Virus record (IMG/VR): IMGVR_UViG_3300043331_000297
Coordinates: 1-51,180 of that record
Reading direction: 5' to 3' (one strand)
Length of the DNA: 51,180 bases
Source: a virus
The notes beneath the pieces were generated by a model that was given only the letters and a program-made list of their open reading frames with translations, did not search any database and was not told the origin of the DNA. Positions 38,317 to 45,738 of the stretch are shown here, in pieces. Made by a program: the position numbers and the translations under genes. Each line of letters begins with the position of its first letter. Within the stretch, counting starts at the first letter, position 1.

Positions 38317-39131
38317 TAGGAACCCACCTCCTCCAGAGGATCGAACTCCGCCCGTCCGGCGAAGCACTCGAAAGCGACGGCGTACGCGCGCTCGGCCACC
38401 AGGACACGCTCGTTCGTGGCCTGGTTCAGCGCGTCGTACACCTGGATCTCCGGCGCGCGCCAGACGGCGGTCTGACCGGTCACGATCAGCGAGCCCGCCG
38501 GGTATGCGCCGAACGCCCAGACGCTCCCCAGCGGCGTGACCTTGCGCGGACCGTCCTGGACGATCAGCCCGGCCTCGGCCGCGAACGCGGCCACCTCCAC
38601 CGGCGCGTGGAGATACGCCACCCCGCCGTACCCGTTGTCCGTGTACGCGTAGCGCTCCAGCGCGCCCACCACGTCCGTGATGAGCGCCGGGTCATACCCG
38701 CTGGCCAGGTTTGACGCTTCAACGTCAAGAGCCAGGATGTCCAGCGAGTTGCCCTCCAGGTCCAGCCCGGACCAGAACGCGCGCTCCACGGCGGGCTGTT
38801 CGTTGGCCTCCAGGCGGCGGAGCACCTTGCCCCGGTACTCCTCCAGGCTGTAGCCCGGAGCGCCACAGTTCAGCGTGGCGAGCACCGCGAACACGCCGGA
38901 GCCCACCTCGTCCACGTCCGTGTCCAGCGGCTTCTCCGGCGCGGCCACCTCGCCGGAGTAGCACGTCACGCCGTAGGCGTACGCCTCCCCGCACGTGACC
39001 GGGACGTACCGGACACCTCCGCCCTCCCCGTGCGTGGGAAGGTCGATCGGGCCACTGGCCGCGTCGAACAGGCCATACCGTCGCCGGAGCGGTTCGGGGG
39101 CCGGGACGATCCGGCCCGGGATGATGGTCAC
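38316..39131 (-). CDS. Structural protein, probably capsid-associated
   Basis: 271 residues. GLFDAASGPIDLPTHGEGGGVRYVPVTCGEAYAYGVTCYSG at the start, EEYRGKVLRRLEANEQPAVERAFWSGLDLEGNSLD in the middle, LVAERAYAVAFECFAGRAEF at the end. These are general features of HK97-fold-like coat or head-protein relatives, and it directly follows the major capsid gene. It may be a second capsid or decoration protein. GTG 39131 follows GGAGGTGA. Operator-like site at 38711. Confidence 0.6.
   Translation of the reverse strand: MTIIPGRIVPAPEPLRRRYGLFDAASGPIDLPTHGEGGGVRYVPVTCGEAYAYGVTCYSGEVAAPEKPLDTDVDEVGSGVFAVLATLNCGAPGYSLEEYRGKVLRRLEANEQPAVERAFWSGLDLEGNSLDILALDVEASNLASGYDPALITDVVGALERYAYTDNGYGGVAYLHAPVEVAAFAAEAGLIVQDGPRKVTPLGSVWAFGAYPAGSLIVTGQTAVWRAPEIQVYDALNQATNERVLVAERAYAVAFECFAGRAEFDPLEEVGS
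38711..38728. promoter_or_regulatory. Intragenic TTGAC-N8-GTCAA site
   Basis: TTGAC-GCTTCAAC-GTCAA within the 271-residue structural gene. Confidence 0.6.
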
Positions 39132-39167
39132 CCTCGATCACCTCCTCGGTCTTGCTCGGGGCGTGCC

Positions 39168-39191
39168 CCGGCCGGATCGAGGTCCGGCCGG
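39168..39191 (-). terminator. Hairpin between capsid and next gene
   Basis: CCGGCCGGA / TCCGGCCGG, perfect 9-bp stem with a 6-nt loop after the capsid stop (39208). It may attenuate downstream expression. Confidence 0.55.
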
Positions 39192-39207
39192 GAGCCCAGG
39201 GAGATGA

Positions 39208-40893
39208 TCAGGCGGTCGGGCAGCATCCCACGATGCCCGCCGGGTCCACGCCGACCTCGTACAGGCGGCTGTCCGCGCACATCTGGAGCACGTTGAACCC
39301 GTCCTCCGCGAACAGCGCGGTGTACTGGTTCTGGGTCAGGAGCGCGTTGTCGTACACGGTGTCCAGGTTCACCACGTCGCGGACGGCCTTGACCCAGGTC
39401 CCGGCCGGGTAGACCAGGAACTGGACCTCCTCGGGGAGGGCGGTCAGGGACGTGGCCGCGCCGGGGCCGCCCACCAGGCCGCTGTACGCGTCCTGCCAGT
39501 CGTACACGAACCGGGGGACCGCGCCGCGCGTGGTGAACGCGGCCAGGATCTCGGCGTTCGTAACGTTGATCGCCATCACGCCGCGCCGCCGGGCGAGCGC
39601 CGCCCGGATCGGCACCATGACCCACGCCGGGAGCACGACCTCCATCGTGGTCCCCCGGCCCATCCGGTGCCGGTACCGCATGTCCTCGATCGCCAGCTCC
39701 ACGGCGCTCAGGAGCGAGCTGGCCGCGTCGTCGGAGTCCGCCACCTGGGGAATGGTCACCGGCGCACCCGAGCCGGTCACGATCCGGGAGATCACGGACT
39801 CGTTGATCTTGTGGGCCAGCGCGACCATCGCGCCCCGGCTGAACCGGGTCACGGCCTCGGGGTAGCCCCGGCGCTGGAGGAGCGAGCCGGTGATACAGAC
39901 GTACGCCACGTCCAGCCGGACCTCCACGAAGTCCGGGCACGGGATCTCCACGCACACCTTGGCCGTGTCGTTCTGGACGTCGTACTCCGTCAGGATCACG
40001 TCCCCCCCGTCACCGATGGAGTCGTAGATCGTGGAGAAGTCGGGGCCGCCGTTCTCCGGGATGAAGAACCCGCCCCGGGTGGCCTGGACCTCCGCGATGT
40101 CCAGAAGGCCCTCCATCGTCTCCAGCTCGCACAGGTCGTAGATCGTCTCCGAGGGGGCACACCAGCCCACGGCGGCGGTCAGCGAGCGCCCGGCGGAGAG
40201 CTGGCGCTCCATGCTGGCGGTCAGCGAGCCGCCGGGGAGGCGGCTCTCCCGGCTCGCGTAGTCCAGGATGCTCAGCGCATCCTTGCCGTCGCGGATGACC
40301 AGCTCCTCCGGGAACTCCCGGCGGAACGCGACGTTGCCGTGGCGGGTCAGCGACCGGCCGCCGATGACGTACCGGTTGCGGCCCGGCGCACGCCGGGCGC
40401 GGCCGTTGCGCGTGGTGGAGCTGGAGTACGTGGCCAGGCGGCGCTCGATCAGCGCACCGGCGTCGGAGAACGTCGGGATGACCGCGCCCACGTTCTGGGC
40501 GTCCACGCTGGCCACCATGCTGGCGTAGCGCTCGGGCTTGGTCTCCGGGGCCGGGTCCAGGGTCGAACCGCTCGGCTGGTTGGCCGGGACCGGCTCGGTA
40601 CCGGTCGGCTCGGGGGCCGGGACCGGCGGGGCCGGGGTCGGCTCGGGCTCGGTGGGCGCGAGGCCGGCGGCCAGCTCGGCTCGCGCCGCCTGGGCGGCGG
40701 CGGCCAGCTCGGTCCGGCGGGTCTCCTCGGCGGTCACACCGGCGAACAGGTCACGGGTCGCCACCAGGACCTCGGCGCTGGCGGTCTGGTCCTCCGCGAT
40801 GGTCTGGGCGTGGGTCCGGACCTGGGCCAGAAACGCGGCGAACTCCTCGGCGGAGAGCGCGGTCAGGTCGGCCGGGATCTCGAACGGGAACAT
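39208..40893 (-). CDS. Major capsid protein with N-terminal scaffold-like domain
   Basis: 561 residues. Residues 1-100 are helical (FAAFLAQVRTHAQTIAEDQ, AAAAQAARAELAAGL), then a Pro/Thr linker (EPTPAPPVPAPEPTG), the form of a delta (scaffold) domain that the maturation protease removes. Residues ~130-561 are the HK97-type coat (ILDYASRESRLPGGSLTASMERQLS, FSRGAMVALAHKINESVIS, VLPAWVMVPIRAALARR, GTWVKAVRDVVNLDTVYDNALL). ATG 40893 follows GGAGGAC. An operator repeat and a late-type promoter motif lie upstream. Confidence 0.85.
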   Translation of the reverse strand: MFPFEIPADLTALSAEEFAAFLAQVRTHAQTIAEDQTASAEVLVATRDLFAGVTAEETRRTELAAAAQAARAELAAGLAPTEPEPTPAPPVPAPEPTGTEPVPANQPSGSTLDPAPETKPERYASMVASVDAQNVGAVIPTFSDAGALIERRLATYSSSTTRNGRARRAPGRNRYVIGGRSLTRHGNVAFRREFPEELVIRDGKDALSILDYASRESRLPGGSLTASMERQLSAGRSLTAAVGWCAPSETIYDLCELETMEGLLDIAEVQATRGGFFIPENGGPDFSTIYDSIGDGGDVILTEYDVQNDTAKVCVEIPCPDFVEVRLDVAYVCITGSLLQRRGYPEAVTRFSRGAMVALAHKINESVISRIVTGSGAPVTIPQVADSDDAASSLLSAVELAIEDMRYRHRMGRGTTMEVVLPAWVMVPIRAALARRRGVMAINVTNAEILAAFTTRGAVPRFVYDWQDAYSGLVGGPGAATSLTALPEEVQFLVYPAGTWVKAVRDVVNLDTVYDNALLTQNQYTALFAEDGFNVLQMCADSRLYEVGVDPAGIVGCCPTA

Positions 40894-40951
40894 GGTCCGT
40901 CCTCCGATAGTCGGTCGTCGCTAGTGATCGACTTCCAGCCGGACCGAAACC

Positions 40952-40968
40952 TGACGCTGGTGTGTCAA
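40952..40968. promoter_or_regulatory. TGAC-N8-GTCAA site upstream of the capsid gene
   Basis: TGAC-GCTGGTGT-GTCAA between the late-type promoter motif and the capsid start, well placed to block transcription of the capsid gene. Confidence 0.6.
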
Positions 40969-40998
40969 GCGAGATCGTAGCACCGGGGCGGCCATCTC
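40969..40998 (-). promoter_or_regulatory. Possible late promoter for the capsid gene
   Basis: Minus strand GAGATGGCCGCC, then TACGAT. A variant of the GAGATGCCCCC motif, here not leaderless because the ATG is about 75 nt away. Confidence 0.4.
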
Positions 40999-41398
40999 AG
41001 TCCGAATGCCCTGCCAGGTAGCGGATCGCTGCTGCCAAGATCTCCGGATCGTCCTTGAAACAGCCCAGTCCTTGGTTGCACTTGTGACACAGCAATTTAC
41101 GAATCTTGCCTGAAACGTGACAATGATCAACCGCCAGGGCGGCCATCGAAACCTGGATACCGTCAGTAGTCCTCTTACCCGGCGGACGCGGTAGATCATT
41201 TTCATGCAGCCCGCATACAGCGCACCGGTAGTTCTGACTAGCGCGCATCGAGTTGTACTGGTCCAAGGTGATCCCGTGTCTACGGCGGAGATTCCAATCC
41301 CGGTTCTTCTGCGTGTGTTCTTCCCGGTTCTTCTGCCGGTCCAATCGTCGGCGCTCGGTGTTTCTGGGCTGGGCATCCTTGGGATTCTTGTACGGCAC
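40997..41398 (-). CDS. Endonuclease VII-type HNH nuclease
   Basis: 133 residues. HGITLDQYNSMRASQNYRCAVCGL...LAVDHCHVSGKIRKLLCHKCNQGLGCFKDDPEILAAAIRYL carries the zinc cysteines (CAVC, CHKC), the DH pair and the asparagine of the endonuclease VII family. It is less GC-rich than its neighbours, as with a recently acquired or homing gene. The GTG start at 41398 lies 7 nt after TAATGT, so the mRNA is probably leaderless. It lies between the capsid gene and two plus-strand genes. It may be a debranching or homing nuclease. Confidence 0.82.
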   Translation of the reverse strand: MPYKNPKDAQPRNTERRRLDRQKNREEHTQKNRDWNLRRRHGITLDQYNSMRASQNYRCAVCGLHENDLPRPPGKRTTDGIQVSMAALAVDHCHVSGKIRKLLCHKCNQGLGCFKDDPEILAAAIRYLAGHSD

Positions 41399-41437
41399 GG
41401 GAGTAACATTACCAGGAAATGTCCCCTCCCCGGAGGG

Positions 41438-41490
41438 TTGACACTTCACAGTCATGGCGGTAATGTAGTCCGTGTGAGGGGGACAGGCCC
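41438..41490 (+). promoter_or_regulatory. Plus-strand promoter, operator and shared leader
   Basis: TTGACA (41438-41443), 17-bp spacer, TAATGT (41461-41466), operator 41438-41454; leader GTAGTCCGTGTGAGGGGGAC as at 17241 and 41981. Confidence 0.82.
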
Positions 41491-41494
41491 GACA

Positions 41495-41905
41495 ATGATC
41501 ATGCAGCGCACTGCCCTTCGCGGCGTTGAGGTCCCCTCGCTCCGGAACCTCCGGGTCCCGGCGAGCCTGGTACCCGAGATCGAATGGACCGGCCAGTACG
41601 AGGTCAAGGTGACCGCCACCGGCGTCCGGTGCGGCAACCACGGTCGGACCGCCCCCGGCGAGCACGTTCACCACGCGAACCCGGCCAGCGTGCGGGCCTG
41701 CTACCGGGCCACGGCCGAGATGGAAGCGGACCAGGCGGCGGAGATCGCGGCGGAGCTGGCGTACGAGCGCCACCTGGAGGACCGGGGTTACTGGGACGCC
41801 AGGGCTCAGGAGGACTGGGAGAGCCGGAACGGCGTGATCCAGTTCGAGGACGCGTACCGGATGGCGTGCCCGGAAGCGTTCGAGGACATGCCGATCGACG
41901 CGTGA
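41495..41905 (+). CDS. Plus-strand moron-like gene
   Basis: 136 residues. VRCGNHGRTAPGEHVHHANPASVRACY (~44-70) has a Cys/His cluster and a conserved-looking NPASVRACY end, then a long acidic helix (AEMEADQAAEIAAELAYERHLED) and EDAYRMACPEAFEDMP. ATG 41495 follows GAGGGGG; ATG 41501 is also possible. It has its own operator-bearing promoter and terminator. It may bind zinc. Unknown role. Confidence 0.72.
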   Translation: MIMQRTALRGVEVPSLRNLRVPASLVPEIEWTGQYEVKVTATGVRCGNHGRTAPGEHVHHANPASVRACYRATAEMEADQAAEIAAELAYERHLEDRGYWDARAQEDWESRNGVIQFEDAYRMACPEAFEDMPIDA

Positions 41906-41925
41906 CCAGCACGGACAGCGAGACC

Positions 41926-41949
41926 AGGCCCCCGGGAAACCGGGGGCCT
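41926..41949 (+). terminator. Terminator of the 41495 gene
   Basis: AGGCCCCCGG / CCGGGGGCCT with a 4-nt loop and a CTCTCT tail. Confidence 0.75.
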
Positions 41950-41957
41950 CTCTCGTG

Positions 41958-42010
41958 TTGACACTTCACAGTCAAGCCTGTAATGTAGTCCGTGTGAGGG
42001 GGACAGCCCC
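41958..42010 (+). promoter_or_regulatory. Plus-strand promoter, operator and shared leader
   Basis: TTGACA (41958-41963), 17-bp spacer, TAATGT (41981-41986), operator 41958-41975. The leader GTAGTCCGTGTGAGGGGGAC is shared with 41466. Confidence 0.82.
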
Positions 42011-42048
42011 CGAACCGGTTGAAAACTACACAGAGAGGCGCATCGGAG

Positions 42049-42279
42049 ATGATCGAGAAGTCCGTGAAGGTGATCGTGGACATCAGCACCGACCCCCGCG
42101 TGAACGGCCGGTACTTCGCCCAGCTCGTGGACACCACCCACGGCACCGCGAACCAGCTCACCACCCGGGTCCGCGACCTGGACGAGATCCGCGAGTTCAT
42201 CGGAGAGGTCAAGGCCCAGGCGGAGCCCATGAACATCCGGGTGGACGTGGAGGACCGGACCGGTGAGCTGGGGCTCTGA
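42049..42279 (+). CDS. Plus-strand moron-like gene
   Basis: 76 residues: VKVIVDISTDPRVNGRYFAQLVDTTHGTANQLTTRVRDLDEIREFIGEVKAQAE..., a small alpha/beta protein. ATG 42049 follows GAGAGG. Own promoter, operator and terminator. It follows 41495 with the same arrangement, so the two form a module. The fold resembles small regulatory or antitoxin-like proteins, but no family was recognised. Confidence 0.7.
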   Translation: MIEKSVKVIVDISTDPRVNGRYFAQLVDTTHGTANQLTTRVRDLDEIREFIGEVKAQAEPMNIRVDVEDRTGELGL

Positions 42280-42295
42280 GCCCCAGGGTGAAACG

Positions 42296-42324
42296 AGGCC
42301 CCCAGCCGCTGGCTGGGGGCCTCG
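42296..42324. terminator. Bidirectional terminator
   Basis: GAGGCCCCCAGCC / GGCTGGGGGCCTC, 13 bp with a 3-nt loop, between the plus-strand gene and the minus-strand gene ending at 42383. Confidence 0.8.
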
Positions 42325-42382
42325 CCGCGTCCGTACCGCTCGGGGGGACCGGTCCGGTTCACGCGGTCTCGGGGGAGGAGGG

Positions 42383-43438
42383 TCAGCTCTGGGCCTGAGC
42401 CCAGGTGACCACCTCCGTGAACGCCTGGGCGCGACCGGCGGCCAGGCCCTCGTCCCGTGCCGCCTGGAGCCGCGCCGGGACCGTCTCCAGCTCGGCGCTG
42501 GCGTCGTCCAGCTCCCGGGTCAGCTCGGCCACGCGGAGTTCCAGTTCCGCCACCTGGCCGCAACACGGGTCCGGCTCGTCCACCTGGGCCGCGTCCGCCA
42601 TGATCTCCTCCAGCGCGGCCCGCGTCAGCAGGCGGCCCGGTCGCTGGCCGGACGGGTCAGCATAGGCGTTGTTGTGGTTGTTGTACCAGACCATCGCCCA
42701 GAAAACGGCGTCGATCGTGTTCTGGTCCTTGGCGTACGCCCAGTGCTCGCGGACCGCCTCGGCCACGTCCTCGTTGTCCAGCGCCGTGTCCACCGGGACC
42801 ACCTGGCCCCACTCGCGGATGATCAGCTTCCGGCCCTCGCGCCGGGCGAACTCCAGCGGCTTGGCGAACATCTCGGCCCCGGTGCGGTACACGGACCGGC
42901 CGATGTTGAAGCAGTCGAACGCCACGCCGTCGATGCGCGGTTCGGCCGCTATCGTGCCGCCCCAGTTCGCCTCCCAGACCGCCGTGTCCGTGCGGTACCG
43001 GTCCTCGGTGAAGCACACCCAGTGCTGGACCCAGAGCCGCCACGGCGCGGCCTCGCGGAGGTCCGCGAAATCGATCTGGCGCTGAATCCAGACGCTCGGG
43101 GCCGGGTCGCTACGCGGGTCGGTCGGGGAGCGCCACTGGTCCGGCTCGTGGTGGAGGAACAGGAACACGCGGCCCCGGAGATGTTCGGGCATCGTCGCCA
43201 CGCAAGCGCCGATGGCGGCCACGTTCGTGTGCTTGATCGAGACCAGGAACACCACGTCCGGCCCGGCCTCGGTGAACCACGCCTCGGTCCAGGTGGGCAG
43301 CTTGGTCCCGTCGTAGTAGTCGCTCCAGACGCCCAGGTCCGGGAAATCGGCGTGGACGCGTCGCCACGCCTCGGTCTTGGTCTCCCCGGTGACGGTCGGG
43401 TACGTGAGCCCGAACCGGGGCTTGACGGCCGTGGCCAT
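42383..43438 (-). CDS. Glycoside hydrolase-like protein with C-terminal coiled coil
   Basis: 351 residues. The first ~265 look like a TIM-barrel glycosidase of GH26 type: VFLFLHHEPD (~94-103) and KLIIREWG (~200-206) place the usual acid/base and nucleophile glutamates, with repeated strand-helix units between. The last ~70 residues form a coiled coil (VAELELRVAELTRELDDASAELETVPARLQAARDEG). In this genome it lies where a scaffolding protein usually sits, between protease and capsid genes. It might degrade host polysaccharide as part of the virion, or serve lysis, since no other lysin is visible. ATG 43438 overlaps the upstream stop. Confidence 0.65.
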   Translation of the reverse strand: MATAVKPRFGLTYPTVTGETKTEAWRRVHADFPDLGVWSDYYDGTKLPTWTEAWFTEAGPDVVFLVSIKHTNVAAIGACVATMPEHLRGRVFLFLHHEPDQWRSPTDPRSDPAPSVWIQRQIDFADLREAAPWRLWVQHWVCFTEDRYRTDTAVWEANWGGTIAAEPRIDGVAFDCFNIGRSVYRTGAEMFAKPLEFARREGRKLIIREWGQVVPVDTALDNEDVAEAVREHWAYAKDQNTIDAVFWAMVWYNNHNNAYADPSGQRPGRLLTRAALEEIMADAAQVDEPDPCCGQVAELELRVAELTRELDDASAELETVPARLQAARDEGLAAGRAQAFTEVVTWAQAQS

Positions 43439-43590
43439 CACGCGGCCTGAGCTGGCTTGATCACGGTGGAGCCCGGGTGCCGCGCGGCGAACGCCGTGGC
43501 CTCCTGTTCGGTCCGCTTGGTCACGGTCAGCCCGCCGGGCAACTTGACCTTGAACTTCTTCGCGGCGGCTCCCTTGCACGCACAACCCAT
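43438..43590 (-). CDS. Small basic protein
   Basis: 50 residues starting MGCACKGAAAKKFKVKLPGG. Basic and Cys-containing. ATG 43590; the stop shares bases with the next start. Its place between sulfotransferase and hydrolase genes suggests a small structural or regulatory role; similar MGCACK-type proteins occur near actinophage head genes. Not otherwise recognised. Confidence 0.65.
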   Translation of the reverse strand: MGCACKGAAAKKFKVKLPGGLTVTKRTEQEATAFAARHPGSTVIKPAQAA

Positions 43591-43593
43591 CGT

Positions 43594-44262
43594 TCAGTCC
43601 TCCTCGTCCTGGTAGCCCAGTATCCGTGCCAGCCCCTGGGCTCGGGCGGCCAGGTCCAGGTCATGCCTGTCCCAGCCCGGCTCGTACGTCTCCCCCGTGC
43701 GCTCCCGGCTGGGCTCGTGGCGGTTGCACCGGGGCTCGGCCAGGGCCTCCTCGGCGCGGCGCGGATTGCCACCAGCCCAGGCCAGGAACCGGCCGAACAG
43801 CTCCGGGTCCTGGCGCACCACCTCGAACCGGAGCACCATCTCTGCCCTGGTCAGGGCGGCGCTGTTGAGCTGGACCCACGCCTCCAGCGCCCGGTTTTCC
43901 GGCTCGGCCCAGTCGTAGACCTCGGGGAACGCCTCGGACAGCGGCTCGTGGTAGAGGTTGGTCAGGTCCCAGGAGAAGAACCCGATCTCCACCATGCTCT
44001 TGACCACGGCCAGCGGATGGCGGACCAGGAGCGCGACCGGGAGCCCCTGGGCGTCCACCGCGTCCAGCTTGCACGCGGCCACCCAGGAGACCTCCGCCCG
44101 TAGCTCGTCCGGCCACTCCCCCGAGCGCCACGGGCTGAACACATCCTCGTGACCGGTCGGGATGCCTACCCTGGTCAGCGCGCGGGCCAGCCACGTGGTA
44201 CCGCACCGGCCGGAGCCGGTCACCACGAACCGGTCCCGCATGACCAGCGGCGTGTCACGCAC
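43594..44262 (-). CDS. Sulfotransferase-like protein
   Basis: 222 residues. TGSGRCGTTWLARAL (~15-29) is the 5'-phosphosulfate-binding loop, and LLVRHPLAVVKSM (~77-89) the 3'-phosphate-binding block, of PAPS-dependent sulfotransferases; the rest (FFSWDLTNLYHEPL, WVQLNSAALTRAEMVLRFEVVRQDPELFGRFLAW) fits the family. It would transfer sulfate from PAPS to a carbohydrate or tyrosine. It lies inside the head gene block next to a glycoside hydrolase, which suggests action on a virion or host glycan. GTG 44262 overlaps the protease stop. Confidence 0.82.
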   Translation of the reverse strand: MRDTPLVMRDRFVVTGSGRCGTTWLARALTRVGIPTGHEDVFSPWRSGEWPDELRAEVSWVAACKLDAVDAQGLPVALLVRHPLAVVKSMVEIGFFSWDLTNLYHEPLSEAFPEVYDWAEPENRALEAWVQLNSAALTRAEMVLRFEVVRQDPELFGRFLAWAGGNPRRAEEALAEPRCNRHEPSRERTGETYEPGWDRHDLDLAARAQGLARILGYQDEED

Positions 44263-45715
44263 CGGGCGGACCCACCAGCTCCGCCAGCTCGGCGCGCGCC
44301 AGCTCGGCGCGCTCGCGCTCGGCGGCCAGCACCGGCTCCAGCTCGGCGGCCAGCTCGGCGCGGGCGGCCTGGGCCGCCGCGCGCTCGGCCTGGCGACGCT
44401 CCAGGGCCTCGGCCAGCGCGTCCACGTCCACCAGCGGCCCCGAGGAGCGGAGCACGGTCAGTCCGTCCGGGTCCGGCCCGAGCGCGGCCGTGAGCGCCAC
44501 CTGGCGGCCCGCCCGGCTGAACGTGCCCGGGATCGGGAACCCGGGCTCCGCGTGCTGGCGCGGCCCCGGGGAGAGGGCAAGCACCTCCACCAGGCTCAGC
44601 CCGGCCGGGGTCTCGCGCCAGTCGCCGGAGACCTTGCGGCGCTCCAGGATGCTCCGGGTGCTCGTGTCCAGCGCGGACTCGATCACCCCGGCCACCACGA
44701 TCCCGTGCGCGTCGGAGTACGCCCGCACGTGGGCGGCCACGGCCTTCCCGTCGTACTGGGCCATCGTGGCGGCGGCCGTCAGGTTCAGGCTCGGGTGCCG
44801 TCCGCCCACGGTGATCCGGCCCGCCCAGATCGTGCCCCCGTCCGAGGTCTCCACCGGGAACCGGTTGAACCAGGCGTACTCGCCGGTCTCGTCACGCGGC
44901 GCGGTCACGCACACGTCGGCGTACCCGACGTGGCACGTCCGCCAGGTGGCGATGTGCCCGAACACGCGGCCGGTCTCCCAGTCCCACGTGATCGGGGTCG
45001 GGCCGGTCAGCGCCGGGAGGTCGAACGCGGCCACGGCCGGGAGCGGCGCGGTGCCGACCGAGGCCACCAGTGCGGCGGCGCGCTCGGTCTCGGCGGCGGC
45101 CTGGGCGGCGCGCTCGGCCTCGTCCTCGGGCACCTCGTCCGGGATCAGCTCGAACGGCCGGGAGGTCTCCGCGAACGCCGGGATCGAGACCAGCGTGGCC
45201 GCGCGCACGCGCCCGGCGGTCACCAGGAGTTCGATCGCGGGCTCCTCGCCGGTCTCCTCCAGGATCTCCTCGTACCGCTCCCAGGTGACCTCCTCGTCCG
45301 TCCCGGCGAGCACCGGCACGCCCTCGAACGAGTCCAGGTCCACGGACGGCCCGAGCGTGCCCTGGCCCGCCAGGTGCATGGCCTCGGCCACGTCCTCGGC
45401 CAGCCGGGGCATCTGGTCACGGTCGATGCCGTCGAACATCTCGCCGCGCGCCCAGACCGCCATCATCGCCTTGTCCAGGCCCTTGGCGGCCTCGGCGGAG
45501 ACCCACTCCCCGGCCAGCGCGTCCTTGACGGTGGCCACGGTGGCCTCCTGGACCGCGCCCACGACCACGGCCCCGTTGTGCCCGCCCTCGCGCTCGCGCG
45601 CCCACTCGAACGGGAACGGGGCGTCCGCCAGCTCGATAGCGCCGTCCTTGAACCGGCGGCCGTCGCTGGTGGACAGGCCGATCGGTGCGAGCATCGTCCG
45701 GAACTTGGTACCCAT
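44255..45715 (-). CDS. Capsid maturation protease
   Basis: 486 residues. PFPFEWAREREGGHNGAVVVGAV near the start, then ARGEMFDGIDRDQMPRLAEDVAEAMHLAGQGTLGPSVDLDS, and the strand LLVTAGRVRAATLVSIPAFAET, all matching prohead proteases of actinophages. It also holds a helical C-terminus rich in Ala/Glu (AEALERRQAERAAAQAARAELAAEL) that may act as scaffold. It cleaves the delta domain of the capsid protein. ATG 45715 follows AGGAGG. Confidence 0.85.
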   Translation of the reverse strand: MGTKFRTMLAPIGLSTSDGRRFKDGAIELADAPFPFEWAREREGGHNGAVVVGAVQEATVATVKDALAGEWVSAEAAKGLDKAMMAVWARGEMFDGIDRDQMPRLAEDVAEAMHLAGQGTLGPSVDLDSFEGVPVLAGTDEEVTWERYEEILEETGEEPAIELLVTAGRVRAATLVSIPAFAETSRPFELIPDEVPEDEAERAAQAAAETERAAALVASVGTAPLPAVAAFDLPALTGPTPITWDWETGRVFGHIATWRTCHVGYADVCVTAPRDETGEYAWFNRFPVETSDGGTIWAGRITVGGRHPSLNLTAAATMAQYDGKAVAAHVRAYSDAHGIVVAGVIESALDTSTRSILERRKVSGDWRETPAGLSLVEVLALSPGPRQHAEPGFPIPGTFSRAGRQVALTAALGPDPDGLTVLRSSGPLVDVDALAEALERRQAERAAAQAARAELAAELEPVLAAERERAELARAELAELVGPPGA

Positions 45716-45738
45716 GACTGCCTCCTGTCCGTACCAGG

